From: an uncultured Prevotellaceae bacterium
GTDB lineage: Bacteria > Bacteroidota > Bacteroidia > Bacteroidales > Bacteroidaceae
Direction: 5' to 3'
Length of the DNA: 58,476 nucleotides
NCBI GenBank assembly: GCA_900543815.1
Contig: UQST01000015.1
Coordinates: 1 to 58,476, forward strand
Shown: positions 17,308-25,710 of the stretch, piece after piece
How positions within the stretch are numbered: the first letter of the stretch is position 1
Layout: every line of letters starts with the position of its first letter
Translations under genes and position numbers: made by a program
Notes under the pieces: generated by a model
What the model was told of the DNA's origin: nothing
The model's input: the letters and a program-made list of their open reading frames with translations, nothing else
The model's database searches: none

Positions 17308-20280
17308 ATGCTAAGACTCTCCGCACTGGTTATCCTATTGACTTTACTGCTGCCCGCAGGTGCTTGGGCGCAGAAGAACCGCACACGCAAGCAGCCTGTG
17401 GCCACCCAGCGTGCCGACACGCTGCGCTCCATACAGTTGCGTGGCAGGGTGCTCGATGCCGAGTTGCAGGATACCTTACCCGGCGTGCATGTGCATCTGA
17501 TAGATGCCAACGGCAAGACGCTAAAGCTCACCCAGACGGGAGACGACGGGCAGTACGTGCTCACCGACGTGCCTGTGGGCCGGTTTGTCATGCGCTTCAC
17601 CTGCATGGGTTTCCTCGATGAGAACATGCGCGTAAGCATCTCGGGCAAGTCGGCACGCCTGTTGCTGGGCGATGTGCTCCTGCGCGAAAACTCCACTCTG
17701 ATGCGTGAAGCAGTGGTACAAGGGCAGATGGCAGAGATGACGGTGAGTGATGACACTCTGGTGTATAACGCCGATGCCTTCAAGGTGCAGGAAGGTGCGA
17801 TGGTGGAGGAACTGGTGAAGAAGCTGCCCGGAATGGAGGTAGATGAGGACGGGAAATATACCCTGAACGGCCGGCCCGTCACGCAGGTACTGGTGGATGG
17901 AAAGGAGTTCTTCGGGAAGAACATGCAGGCAACCCTGGAGAACCTGCCTGCCGACATGATCGACAAGATAAAGTCCTATGACCGGCAGAGCGATGCAGCA
18001 CGCATCACGGGCATCGATGACGGAGAGGAGCGAGTGGTGCTGGACCTGACCATCAAGAAGAACCGCAAGCGCGGATGGATGAGTAACCTGCAAGGGTCAT
18101 ACGGCACCCACGACCGCATGAGCGGCAGACTCACCGCCACACGCTTCGTCAGAGACCAGAAGGTGGCACTGGTGGGCAACGCGGGCAACACGGGCGGAAA
18201 CGGCAACAACACGAATGGCAACGTGGGGCTGACACAGAACTACGAGAAGAAGAACCGCCTGCAGCTGAACGGCGGACTGCATACGAGCCTGAGGAAAGGC
18301 AAGAGCCACTCGGAATCGACCACGGAGTCATTTGAAAACCGCCTGGCTGCCTATCAGTCACAGGCACGCCGACAGTCGAACCACAGCGGTAGTCTGCGCC
18401 TGCAATACAAGGCCGAATGGACGCCCGATACACTCACCAACATCATCGTAAGCCCTAATTTCCAGTGGGGAAAGGGCAGCAGCGAGTCGGGTCGAATGGG
18501 CGCTTCGCTCCGGCGTGACCCTTATGAACTGCTCCCCTCGCTGACTGACGCGCTGGGCGAATGGAGCCTGGTGCCCGACAGCATCAAGGTGAACCGCCGC
18601 CTGGGGGCCACTCACAGCACCCAGGATGACGTGCAGGCGAGCGGAAGCATACAGGTCAACCGCCGCCTGAAGAAGCGCGGGCGCAACGTGGCAGTGAGCG
18701 CCAATGCAGGCTTCCAGCGGGGAGACAACGACAACGAGAGCTACTCACAGACCGACTACTACCGCCTGAAAGCGGTGAGCGGAGAGGACTCCATCTACCA
18801 GAAGACACAGTTCAACAACGCCGACAACCGCAACCGCAACGCCTCGGCACGCATCTCCTACACCGAACCCATCGGGCGGCAGATATACCTGCAGGCCAGT
18901 TACCAGTACTCGTGGAGGTACTCCAACCGCGAGCGCAACGTGAGCAGCATCTTCGGGCAGGACAATTCGCTGGGCGGGGTGACGCTGGACAACTACCGCG
19001 GGATGAGCCATCTGGCTGTCACCGACACCGCACAGCAGGGGCGCACGGAGAACACTTACCAGAACCACAATGTGAACTTGCAGCTGAGGATCGTGCGCCC
19101 ACGCTACCTGCTCACCGTGGGTGCCATGCTGCAACCACAGCACAGCACAGTGGATTACACCAAGGGAGTGAGGCACTACGAGGTGAGCAGGCAGGTGATG
19201 AATGCCAGCCCCACACTCAACTTCAAGTACCGTTTCTCAAAGAAGGAGCAGTTTAACGCACGCTACCATGCCAGCACCGGGCAGCCTTCCATCACCGACC
19301 TCATCCCCGACACACTCAATAACGCCGACCCTCTGAACATCCGTCTGGGCAACCCAGGCCTGAAGCCTTCGTTCACACAGAGCATACATGCCGACTACCG
19401 AAAGAGTTTCACCGAACTGCAGAGGACGTATGCTGCCAACGTGGATTTCCATGCCACACAGAACAGTGTGAGCAGCCGCACGGAGTACAACGAGGTGACA
19501 GGCGGCAGAGTGACCACTCCTCAGAACGTGAACGGCAACTGGAGCGGCAGTGCAGCCTTCAACTTCAACACGGCTCTGCGCGGCAACAAGCGCTTCAGAG
19601 TGAACACCAACACGCAGGGGAGCATGACCAACGCGGTGGGTTATGTGTATCGCAGCCGGCTGGCCGAGACGGTGAAGAACCGCACGAGGGGTGCTTCGGT
19701 GCGCCAGGGAGTGCGCTTCACCTTCCGCAACGACTGGCTGGAACTGAACGCGCAAGGAGCCTTCCGCTACAACCATACCCACAGCACCAGCACCAGCGCA
19801 GGCAAGATGGACACCTACCGCTTCAATTACGGAGGCAGCGCACAGGTCAATCTGCCCTGGAACATGACGCTGAGCACCAGCATAGACGAGCAATGCCGAC
19901 GCGGATATGCCAATGCCAACATGAACACCAACGAGCTGATATGGGGCTTCAACATCAGTCAGAGCCTCCTGCCAAAGAAGAACCTGGTGGTGAGCTTGCG
20001 GGCTGTGGATCTGCTGGACAGGCGTAGCGACGTGAGCCGAACCATCACCACCACCGCACGCACCGATACACGCACGAGCACGGTGAACAGTTACTTCCTG
20101 GCCACAGTGAGCTACCGCTTCCGACAGTTCGGCGGTGCCAAAGGCGGACACAAGGGTGGGCGAAACGCCCAAGCAGACAGGCCCACAGACAGGAAGCCGG
20201 CTGCCAACCCTCGCGGAGCCGGCAGAAACACGCAGAGAGAATCATCACATAAGCCCAACAACACAATTCCAAGAACATGA
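17308..20280 (+). CDS. Outer-membrane beta-barrel protein, TonB-receptor-like
   Basis: The 990-residue product has a signal peptide ending GAWAQ (residue 22). A carboxypeptidase-regulatory-like domain lies at about 47-125 (LRGRVLDAELQDTLPGV, GDDGQYVLTDVP), then a plug-like domain at about 140-255 (LVKKLPGMEVDEDGKYTLNG, VLVDGKEFFG). The rest is a long barrel with alternating polar and aromatic strands (NYEKKNRLQLNGG, SYQYSWRYSNRERN). This is the architecture of the Bacteroidetes outer-membrane proteins related to SusC but without a SusD partner. The C-terminus is basic and low in complexity (GAKGGHKGGRN). It overlaps the next start by 4 bp (ATGA), so the two genes are probably coupled. Its cargo is unknown. 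Confidence 0.9.
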   Translation: MLRLSALVILLTLLLPAGAWAQKNRTRKQPVATQRADTLRSIQLRGRVLDAELQDTLPGVHVHLIDANGKTLKLTQTGDDGQYVLTDVPVGRFVMRFTCMGFLDENMRVSISGKSARLLLGDVLLRENSTLMREAVVQGQMAEMTVSDDTLVYNADAFKVQEGAMVEELVKKLPGMEVDEDGKYTLNGRPVTQVLVDGKEFFGKNMQATLENLPADMIDKIKSYDRQSDAARITGIDDGEERVVLDLTIKKNRKRGWMSNLQGSYGTHDRMSGRLTATRFVRDQKVALVGNAGNTGGNGNNTNGNVGLTQNYEKKNRLQLNGGLHTSLRKGKSHSESTTESFENRLAAYQSQARRQSNHSGSLRLQYKAEWTPDTLTNIIVSPNFQWGKGSSESGRMGASLRRDPYELLPSLTDALGEWSLVPDSIKVNRRLGATHSTQDDVQASGSIQVNRRLKKRGRNVAVSANAGFQRGDNDNESYSQTDYYRLKAVSGEDSIYQKTQFNNADNRNRNASARISYTEPIGRQIYLQASYQYSWRYSNRERNVSSIFGQDNSLGGVTLDNYRGMSHLAVTDTAQQGRTENTYQNHNVNLQLRIVRPRYLLTVGAMLQPQHSTVDYTKGVRHYEVSRQVMNASPTLNFKYRFSKKEQFNARYHASTGQPSITDLIPDTLNNADPLNIRLGNPGLKPSFTQSIHADYRKSFTELQRTYAANVDFHATQNSVSSRTEYNEVTGGRVTTPQNVNGNWSGSAAFNFNTALRGNKRFRVNTNTQGSMTNAVGYVYRSRLAETVKNRTRGASVRQGVRFTFRNDWLELNAQGAFRYNHTHSTSTSAGKMDTYRFNYGGSAQVNLPWNMTLSTSIDEQCRRGYANANMNTNELIWGFNISQSLLPKKNLVVSLRAVDLLDRRSDVSRTITTTARTDTRTSTVNSYFLATVSYRFRQFGGAKGGHKGGRNAQADRPTDRKPAANPRGAGRNTQRESSHKPNNTIPRT

Positions 20281-21254
20281 ACACACGACTGCTGCTTCCA
20301 CTCATCCTGCTCCTGCTCACCACTACAGGTGCCAGCGCACAAGGGATGATGTACTGCGACAACTCACGCCAGGGGGTGCCCTTTGCCAAGGACCCTCATG
20401 TGGTGCGCCTGCAAGGCCGCTACCTGATGTACTACTCCATCCCTCCACGCAAGGGCGACAAGGCCGGCGGCTGGAACATAGGCATAGCCGAAAGCCATGA
20501 CCTCACGCTGTGGAACAAGGTGGGAGAGATTACACCGCAGCCGGGAGCCGACTATGAGAAGAACGGACTATGCGCACCCGGCGCTCTGGTGCGTGATGGA
20601 GTGGTGCATCTGTTCTACCAGACCTACGGCAACGGGCGCAAGGATGCCGTCTGCCACGCGACTTCCACCGACGGCATCAACTTCGTGCGCGACAGCAGCA
20701 ACCCCATCTTCGCACCCACAGGAGACTGGACCTGCGGACGGGCCATCGATGCTGAAGTGTGCTTCTTCCGCGGCAAGTACTTCCTTTATTTCGCTACACG
20801 CGACCCTGACTTCAAGGTGCAACAGGTGGGAGTAGCCACTGCGCCGGCTGGCACAGACTTCAGCAGAGACCAATGGACGCAGGTGGCCGACAGCGCCATA
20901 CTGGCTCCGCAACTGCCCTGGGAGCGCAAGTGCATCGAAGCTCCCTCGATAGCTGTACGCGGGAAGCGCATGTACATGTTCTACGCAGGAGCCTACAACA
21001 ACGAACCTCAGCAGATAGGAGTGGCGGTGAGCCGCGACGGTATCCACTGGGAAAGGCTTTCGGACGAACCTTTCCTCCGCAATGGAAAGCCTGGAGAGTG
21101 GAATGAAAGCGAAAGCGGACACCCCCACATCTTCACCGACAAAGGCGGGAAAACCTATCTCTTCTACCAAGGGAACCGCACGAAAGGGCGTGACTGGTAC
21201 CTCTCACAGCGCCGCGTAACCTGGCACAAAGGAATGCCCAGACTGGAGAAGTAA
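20277..21254 (+). CDS. Exported family 43-like glycoside hydrolase
   Basis: The 325-residue product has a signal peptide ending GASAQ (residue 22). The mature part fits a five-bladed beta-propeller of the GH43 type: Asp39 in FAKDPHVV, Asp158 in AIDAEVC and Glu221 in CIEAPSI sit where the base, the pKa modulator and the acid are expected. Repeated blade strings such as YLMYYSI, HLFYQTYG, YFLYFATRDPD and MYMFYAGAY support this. The substrate cannot be read from sequence; arabino- or xylo-glycans are typical for the family. The ATGA overlap with the outer-membrane barrel gene suggests joint use of a glycan. Confidence 0.85.
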   Translation: MNTRLLLPLILLLLTTTGASAQGMMYCDNSRQGVPFAKDPHVVRLQGRYLMYYSIPPRKGDKAGGWNIGIAESHDLTLWNKVGEITPQPGADYEKNGLCAPGALVRDGVVHLFYQTYGNGRKDAVCHATSTDGINFVRDSSNPIFAPTGDWTCGRAIDAEVCFFRGKYFLYFATRDPDFKVQQVGVATAPAGTDFSRDQWTQVADSAILAPQLPWERKCIEAPSIAVRGKRMYMFYAGAYNNEPQQIGVAVSRDGIHWERLSDEPFLRNGKPGEWNESESGHPHIFTDKGGKTYLFYQGNRTKGRDWYLSQRRVTWHKGMPRLEK

Positions 21255-21432
21255 GTCTGGGCAAACGCAGGAAGATGCTGAGGGTGACTGAGGAGAAGAC
21301 TGGAGCCGACCGAGGAGCTGGCTTCTCCCGATTCATGAGGATTCTTGCCACTATTGAGAAGAACTTTTCAGAAGATGGGGAAACGGCTCTTCGCGATGCC
21401 GAAAAGCACAGGAAACGGCACCTGAAGCACGC

Positions 21433-21490
21433 AAAAGAGCACGGAAATCTGCTTAAAAGACGTCAAGAAGCAGACTTCTGCGCTCTTTTT
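21433..21490 (+). terminator. Terminator after the GH43-like gene
   Basis: Two nested stems, AAAAGAGC/GCTCTTTT (21433-21440, 21482-21489) and TCTGCTT/AAGCAGA (21448-21454, 21468-21474), are followed by T residues. The open frame at 21275-21517 runs through this hairpin and is not taken as a gene. Confidence 0.7.
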
Positions 21491-21524
21491 TCCACTTTAT
21501 GGGCTTTGAATGAGTGAATTTGCG

Positions 21525-21532
21525 TAACTTTA
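21525..21532 (+). promoter_or_regulatory. Near-consensus -7 element before the NfeD gene
   Basis: TAACTTTA differs from TAnnTTTG at the last base only and lies 25 bp before the ATG at 21557, right after the upstream terminator. No -33 box has the ideal spacing. Confidence 0.4.
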
Positions 21533-21556
21533 CGAACTAATCAAAGCAAGAAGAAG

Positions 21557-22177
21557 ATGACACAGACATTGATGATTGACTGGTTTCAGACACTGGATCC
21601 ACAGGTAAAGCCCTACTGGGCGATTGCCATCGTAATGAGTGCGATATTCATCATCCAGATGATTCTCACCTTCATAGGAATAGGCGACACCGATGCTGAT
21701 GCTGACTTCGGAACAGACATGCCCGACGGCGTAAACCTGCCCGACGGACATGCCGATACGCTTGACACGGGTGGTGCCGTGCAGCTCTTCACCATACGCA
21801 ACGCCGTCAACTTCCTGCTCGGAATCGGCTGGGGTGGTGTGTGCTTCGCAGGTGTGGTGACCCATCCCGCAGCATTGGCACTGGTATCGCTGCTGTGTGG
21901 ATGCGCATTGGTAGCAGCCTTCCTGTTCATGCTCAAGCAGCTGTTCAAACTGGAATCAAACGGTTCGTACCGCATCCAAGAGGCTGTGGGCCAGCCCTGC
22001 ACCGTGTATATTCCCGTCCCGGAGAACCGTTCGGGCACAGGCAAAGTGCAGATCAGTTTCCACGGTTCGGTGCAGGAACTGCCTGCGGTGACCGATGGAG
22101 ACGCTCTCCCAAGCGGCACCCAAGCACGTGTAGTGCAGGTGCTCAACGGGTCGGTACTGCTTGTGGAGCGTGCATAA
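21557..22177 (+). CDS. NfeD-like membrane protein with an OB-fold tail
   Basis: The 206-residue product has a membrane segment at about 20-40 (YWAIAIVMSAIFIIQMI), an acidic loop rich in Asp (DADADFGTDM), then two more membrane segments at about 85-130. The C-terminal part (about 135-206) fits the short OB-fold of NfeD proteins, including VGQPCTVYIP and GTQARVVQVLNGSVLLVE. NfeD proteins work with flotillin/SPFH proteins at the membrane, and a flotillin gene follows on the same strand. I infer a membrane-domain scaffold pair. Confidence 0.85.
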   Translation: MTQTLMIDWFQTLDPQVKPYWAIAIVMSAIFIIQMILTFIGIGDTDADADFGTDMPDGVNLPDGHADTLDTGGAVQLFTIRNAVNFLLGIGWGGVCFAGVVTHPAALALVSLLCGCALVAAFLFMLKQLFKLESNGSYRIQEAVGQPCTVYIPVPENRSGTGKVQISFHGSVQELPAVTDGDALPSGTQARVVQVLNGSVLLVERA

Positions 22178-22225
22178 GGGCATTGCTCCACCCTTTTCAC
22201 CATATATATATTATAGAGAGAACAA

Positions 22226-22274
22226 CTATAAGTTATCAACGGAGAGCTATAGATTATCAACAGAACAACTATAC
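22226..22274 (+). repeat. Short direct repeats between the NfeD and flotillin genes
   Basis: Two units of 21-22 bp, starting CTATAAGTTATCAAC (22226) and CTATAGATTATCAAC (22247), and the start of a third occupy most of the 145-bp gap. No hairpin is formed; the function is unknown. Confidence 0.5.
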
Positions 22275-22322
22275 ACATCCAAGAGAACAACAGAAGAATA
22301 CTAACCCCAAAACGATTAAGTC

Positions 22323-23705
22323 ATGGAACCATTCTATTTCTTTCTGGTAGGCACCATCATCCTGGTGTTCCTCTTTGTGGCTATCATCAACCGCTATCGC
22401 CGTTGCCCGTCTGACAAGGTACTGGTCATCTACGGCAACAGGGGCACTTCGAAGAGCGCCAAATGCGTGCATGGCGGCGGTGCCTTTGTGTGGCCCATCA
22501 TCGAGGACTACGCTTACCTGTCACTCACACCCATTGGCATCGATGCCAACTTGACCAATGCCCTCTCCAAGCAGAACATTCGTGTGGATGTGCCATGCCG
22601 CTTCACCGTGGGCATCAGCACCGACCCCGAGAGCATGCTGGCAGCTGCCGAGCGCCTGTTGGGCCAGTCGGCACAGCAGATACAGGAGCTGGCAAGGGAT
22701 ATCCTCTTCGGTCAGTTGCGTCTGGTAATAGCCACCATGAGCATCGAAGAGCTCAATTCCGACCGCGACAAGTTCCTTGAGGCCATCACCGCAAACGTAG
22801 AGGTGGAGCTGAAGAAGATAGGTCTGCGCCTCATCAACGTGAATGTGACCGACATCAAAGACGAGTCCGGCTACATAGAAGCCCTTGGTCAGGAGGCTGC
22901 CGCAAAGGCTATCAACGAGGCCAAAGTGCGCGTGGCAGAACAGGAGAAGATAGGTGAGATAGGTAAGGCAGAAGCCGTGAGAGAAACCCGCATACGTACT
23001 GCCGAAGCCAATGCACAGGCTGTGCAGGGTGAGAACGAGGCAAAGATAGCCATCGCCAACAGTGATTCGTCACGCCGAGAAAGGGAGGCCGAAGCACAGC
23101 GCAAGGCAGTGGCAGCCGAGAAGGTGGCGCAAGCTCTGGCTCTGGAAGAGGCTTATGCAGCCGAGCAGAAGGCAGAGGATGCACGCGCCGAGCGCGAAAG
23201 AGCTACCCAGAAAGCCAGCGTCATCGTGGCTCAGGAGATAGAGAAGCAGCGTCTGGTGATAGCTGCAGAGGCCGAGGCAGAACAGAAGCGCGTGAATGCC
23301 AAGGGTGAGGCCGATGCCATCTACGCCAAGATGGAAGCCGAGGCAAACGGCCTCTACCAGGTGCTCACCAAGCAGGCCGAGGGTTATGACCGCATGATAA
23401 AGGCCGCTGGAGGCGATGCCACCAAGGCTTACACACTGCTCCTGCTGGAGAAGCTGCCCGAACTGGTGAAGACTCAGGTGGATGCCATCAAGGGTATCAA
23501 CATCGACAAGGTGACCGTTTGGGACAATGGCGGTGGTGCAGGAGACGGCAAGACCAGCACTGCCAACTTCCTCTCCGGACTCATGAAGAGCATTCCTCCA
23601 TTGGGCGAACTCTTTGACCAGGCCGGACTCTCGCTGCCCGAATACCTGGCGAAGAAGAAAGCCGAGGAAGAGGCAGAGGCCGAGACAACCGAACCAGAAG
23701 CATAA
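22323..23705 (+). CDS. Flotillin-like SPFH protein
   Basis: The 460-residue product begins with a membrane anchor (about 5-22), followed by an SPFH domain (about 28-190; SDKVLVIYGNRG, LTPIGIDANLTNALSKQNI) and a long Ala/Glu-rich coiled coil (about 190-350; repeated AEQEKIGEIGKAEAV, AEANAQAVQGENEAKIA). The C-terminal part (VTVWDNGG, LPEYLAKK) is like that of flotillins. These proteins assemble into membrane microdomain scaffolds. The NfeD-like gene just upstream is the usual partner. The tail is acidic (EEEAEAETTEPEA). Confidence 0.93.
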   Translation: MEPFYFFLVGTIILVFLFVAIINRYRRCPSDKVLVIYGNRGTSKSAKCVHGGGAFVWPIIEDYAYLSLTPIGIDANLTNALSKQNIRVDVPCRFTVGISTDPESMLAAAERLLGQSAQQIQELARDILFGQLRLVIATMSIEELNSDRDKFLEAITANVEVELKKIGLRLINVNVTDIKDESGYIEALGQEAAAKAINEAKVRVAEQEKIGEIGKAEAVRETRIRTAEANAQAVQGENEAKIAIANSDSSRREREAEAQRKAVAAEKVAQALALEEAYAAEQKAEDARAERERATQKASVIVAQEIEKQRLVIAAEAEAEQKRVNAKGEADAIYAKMEAEANGLYQVLTKQAEGYDRMIKAAGGDATKAYTLLLLEKLPELVKTQVDAIKGINIDKVTVWDNGGGAGDGKTSTANFLSGLMKSIPPLGELFDQAGLSLPEYLAKKKAEEEAEAETTEPEA

Positions 23706-23713
23706 CACAGGCT

Positions 23714-23741
23714 GGCGGAGCACCCTGCAAGGGGCTTCGCC
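23714..23741 (+). terminator. Weak hairpin after the flotillin gene
   Basis: GGCGGAGCACCCT can pair imperfectly with AGGGGCTTCGCC. There is no T run. It lies 9 bp after the flotillin stop. Confidence 0.35.
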
Positions 23742-23804
23742 GCCCTCTGCAAAGAGCATCAAATACTAATTCTACAATAAACAAACCCTTAAAGAACAAC
23801 TGAG

Positions 23805-24968
23805 ATGAAAAGATTCACTCTGGCCTGCATGGCACTGGCCGCAGGTCTGACCATGGTTTCTTGTGACCCCAAACCAAAGAACGATGCACAGGAAGAGGCA
23901 GCGCTCACGCTCTCCGGGCTCAATCCCGACAACTTCCAGACCGACTCCACCAGCCTCTACGTGCTGAAGAACCAGAACGGCATGGAGGTTTGCTTCACCA
24001 ACTTTGGCGGCCGCATCGTGAGCATCTGGGTGCCTGGCAAGGACGGCAAGATGTATGATGTGTGTCTGGGACATGACTCCATCGGCGATTACGTCAAGTA
24101 TGGAGCACAGGGCTGCAACTTTGGCGCACTCATCGGACGCTATGGCAACCGCATTGCCAAGGGGCAGTTCACCCTCGACGGACAGACTTACCAGCTTCCC
24201 CTCAACAATAACGGCAACACTCTGCACGGCGGTGGAGAGATAGCTTTCCACAATAGAATATGGAACGGAGAGCAGTCTGACGACCAGCACGTGACATTCA
24301 CCACCACCAGCCCCGACGGTGAGGACGGCTTCCCAGGCAATATCGACGTGAAGGTTACCTATACTCTGACCGACGACAACGCACTGGAGATTGCCTACGA
24401 GGCCACTACCGACAAGCCCACAGTGCTCAATCTCACCAACCACTGCTACTTCAACCTGAGCGGCGACCCCTCTAAGGATTGCCTCGACGAGGTGCTGCAG
24501 CTGGATGCCGACAGCATGACCAAAGTGGATGCCAATGTACTGGTGACAGGCGAGATAGTACCTGTGGAGGGCACTCCATTTGACTTCCGCACTCCCACTG
24601 CCATCGGTGACCGCATCAATGATACTGCCAACGAGCAGATCAAGAACGGCAACGGCTATGACCACAACTGGATTCTGAACACACGCGGCGATATCAAGAA
24701 GCCCTTCGGAACCATCTATGATCCCAACAGCGGCGTAGAGATGACCATGTACACAGACCAGCCCGGTGTGCAGTTCTATGCAGGAAACTTCCTCGACGGG
24801 TCGTTTGTGGGCAAGAAGGGAATCAAGTATCCCCAGCGTAGCGCCATGTGCTTCGAGTCACAGCACTACCCCGACAGCCCCAACCAGCCCAAGTTCCCCA
24901 CCACAGTGGTTCGCCCTGGTGAAAAGTACCAGACCGTTACCATCTACAAGTTCGGTGTGAAGAAATAA
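23805..24968 (+). CDS. galM: Lipoprotein aldose 1-epimerase
   Basis: The 387-residue product interconverts the alpha and beta anomers of sugars such as galactose. A lipoprotein signal ends in MVSC (Cys20 lipidated), which places it in the periplasm or outer membrane rather than the cytoplasm. Family motifs are FGGRIVSIWVPG, LIGRYGNRIAKGQF, NTLHGGGE with a conserved His, LTNHCYFNLSG with the second His, and a C-terminal MCFESQHYPDSPN holding the catalytic Glu. Secreted epimerases are common in glycan-degrading Bacteroidetes. Confidence 0.93.
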   Translation: MKRFTLACMALAAGLTMVSCDPKPKNDAQEEAALTLSGLNPDNFQTDSTSLYVLKNQNGMEVCFTNFGGRIVSIWVPGKDGKMYDVCLGHDSIGDYVKYGAQGCNFGALIGRYGNRIAKGQFTLDGQTYQLPLNNNGNTLHGGGEIAFHNRIWNGEQSDDQHVTFTTTSPDGEDGFPGNIDVKVTYTLTDDNALEIAYEATTDKPTVLNLTNHCYFNLSGDPSKDCLDEVLQLDADSMTKVDANVLVTGEIVPVEGTPFDFRTPTAIGDRINDTANEQIKNGNGYDHNWILNTRGDIKKPFGTIYDPNSGVEMTMYTDQPGVQFYAGNFLDGSFVGKKGIKYPQRSAMCFESQHYPDSPNQPKFPTTVVRPGEKYQTVTIYKFGVKK

Positions 24969-25017
24969 TCCGGCCAACACACTCCTTCCCTTCCTCAAGC
25001 CAGACAGGGAAGGCCAA

Positions 25018-25063
25018 GAAAGGCTCTCCGCACGGTTCCAATGAACCTTGCAGAGAGCCTTTC
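25018..25063 (+). terminator. Hairpin after galM
   Basis: GAAAGGCTCTC (25018-25028) pairs with GAGAGCCTTTC (25053-25063), with an inner GGTTC/GAACC pairing. It follows the galM stop by about 50 bp. No T run follows, so this may be a stabilising or imperfect terminator. Confidence 0.6.
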
Positions 25064-25181
25064 AGCGTATATATATACCCATCCGGACTGTTGCCTGACC
25101 AGCGAAAGACAGTTCCTTTGCATCCTCCAACCCCGAGTGACGCATTTACCATACCTAAAGGAAGAAACGCGGAACCGGCAA

Positions 25182-25313
25182 CAAGCCTCATCGGAGCACT
25201 ATGAGGAGAGGAAGGAAAAGCACGACAAGCCTCATCGGAACACTATGAGGAGAGGAAGGAAAAGCACGACAAACCTCATCGGAGCGCGATGAGGAGAGAA
25301 AGACAAAGCGGTA
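25182..25313. repeat. Three tandem copies of a 44-bp hairpin unit
   Basis: Units start at 25182, 25226 and 25270. The first two differ at one base; the third has drifted. Each contains CCTCAT and ATGAGG around a 9-nt loop, followed by a purine-rich AGGAAGGAAAAGCACGA. There is no coding potential in 25064-25428. Confidence 0.75.
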
Positions 25314-25428
25314 CGAGCCAACTGTGGAGCCGTACAAGGAGGCCGTAAGGAGCACAGAACAACTATCCCACCAGCCTTCATCATTCACACCAGTACCATG
25401 ATAAGAGTCTTCAAGAGGCAAGGCGGAA

Positions 25429-25529
25429 TCTCCGTACGCAGGTTATGTACGGCCGTACAAAGCCTTTGGATGGCCATCCAAAGGTTGCGTATGTGCATCC
25501 AAAGCCTGCAAACGGAGATTTCCGTTTGC
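25429..25529. repeat. Chain of nested palindromes
   Basis: Inside an outer pairing (TCTCCG 25429-25434 with CGGAGA 25513-25518, GCAGG 25438-25442 with CCTGC 25505-25509) lie a 12-bp palindrome GTACGGCCGTAC (25447-25458) and a perfect 22-bp palindrome (25463-25484). A further hairpin GCAAACGGA/TCCGTTTGC (25508-25529) overlaps the outer arm, so alternative folds compete. 25530-25710 shows nothing I can name. Confidence 0.7.
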
Positions 25530-25710
25530 CTAAATGTGGATTGGAACAATATCAAAAGCGAGGGTATAGCTTCCTGACTCTCCCCTTTCAGCCTACCGTC
25601 CTGTCTTATGAACAATAGTGAAAAGGCAGGAATAATGCGATGAGGAGCATCCCTCAAGCATGGAGCATGCTCGCGGAACAAGGTTTGCGGCCCTGCTCCG
25701 CGAGCACTCA

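Noticed and set aside
16692..17966. 424-codon open frame on the minus strand
   Set aside because: It lies antisense to rsmA and the outer-membrane barrel gene and runs through the 22-bp array; it has low-complexity Ser/Arg/Cys composition.
18745..20172. Long minus-strand frames inside the outer-membrane barrel gene
   Set aside because: Antisense shadows caused by high GC; no domain motif, while the plus-strand frame is a clear barrel protein.
21275..21517. 80-codon open frame between the GH43-like and NfeD genes
   Set aside because: It contains the whole terminator hairpin at 21433-21490, so it is unlikely to be translated.
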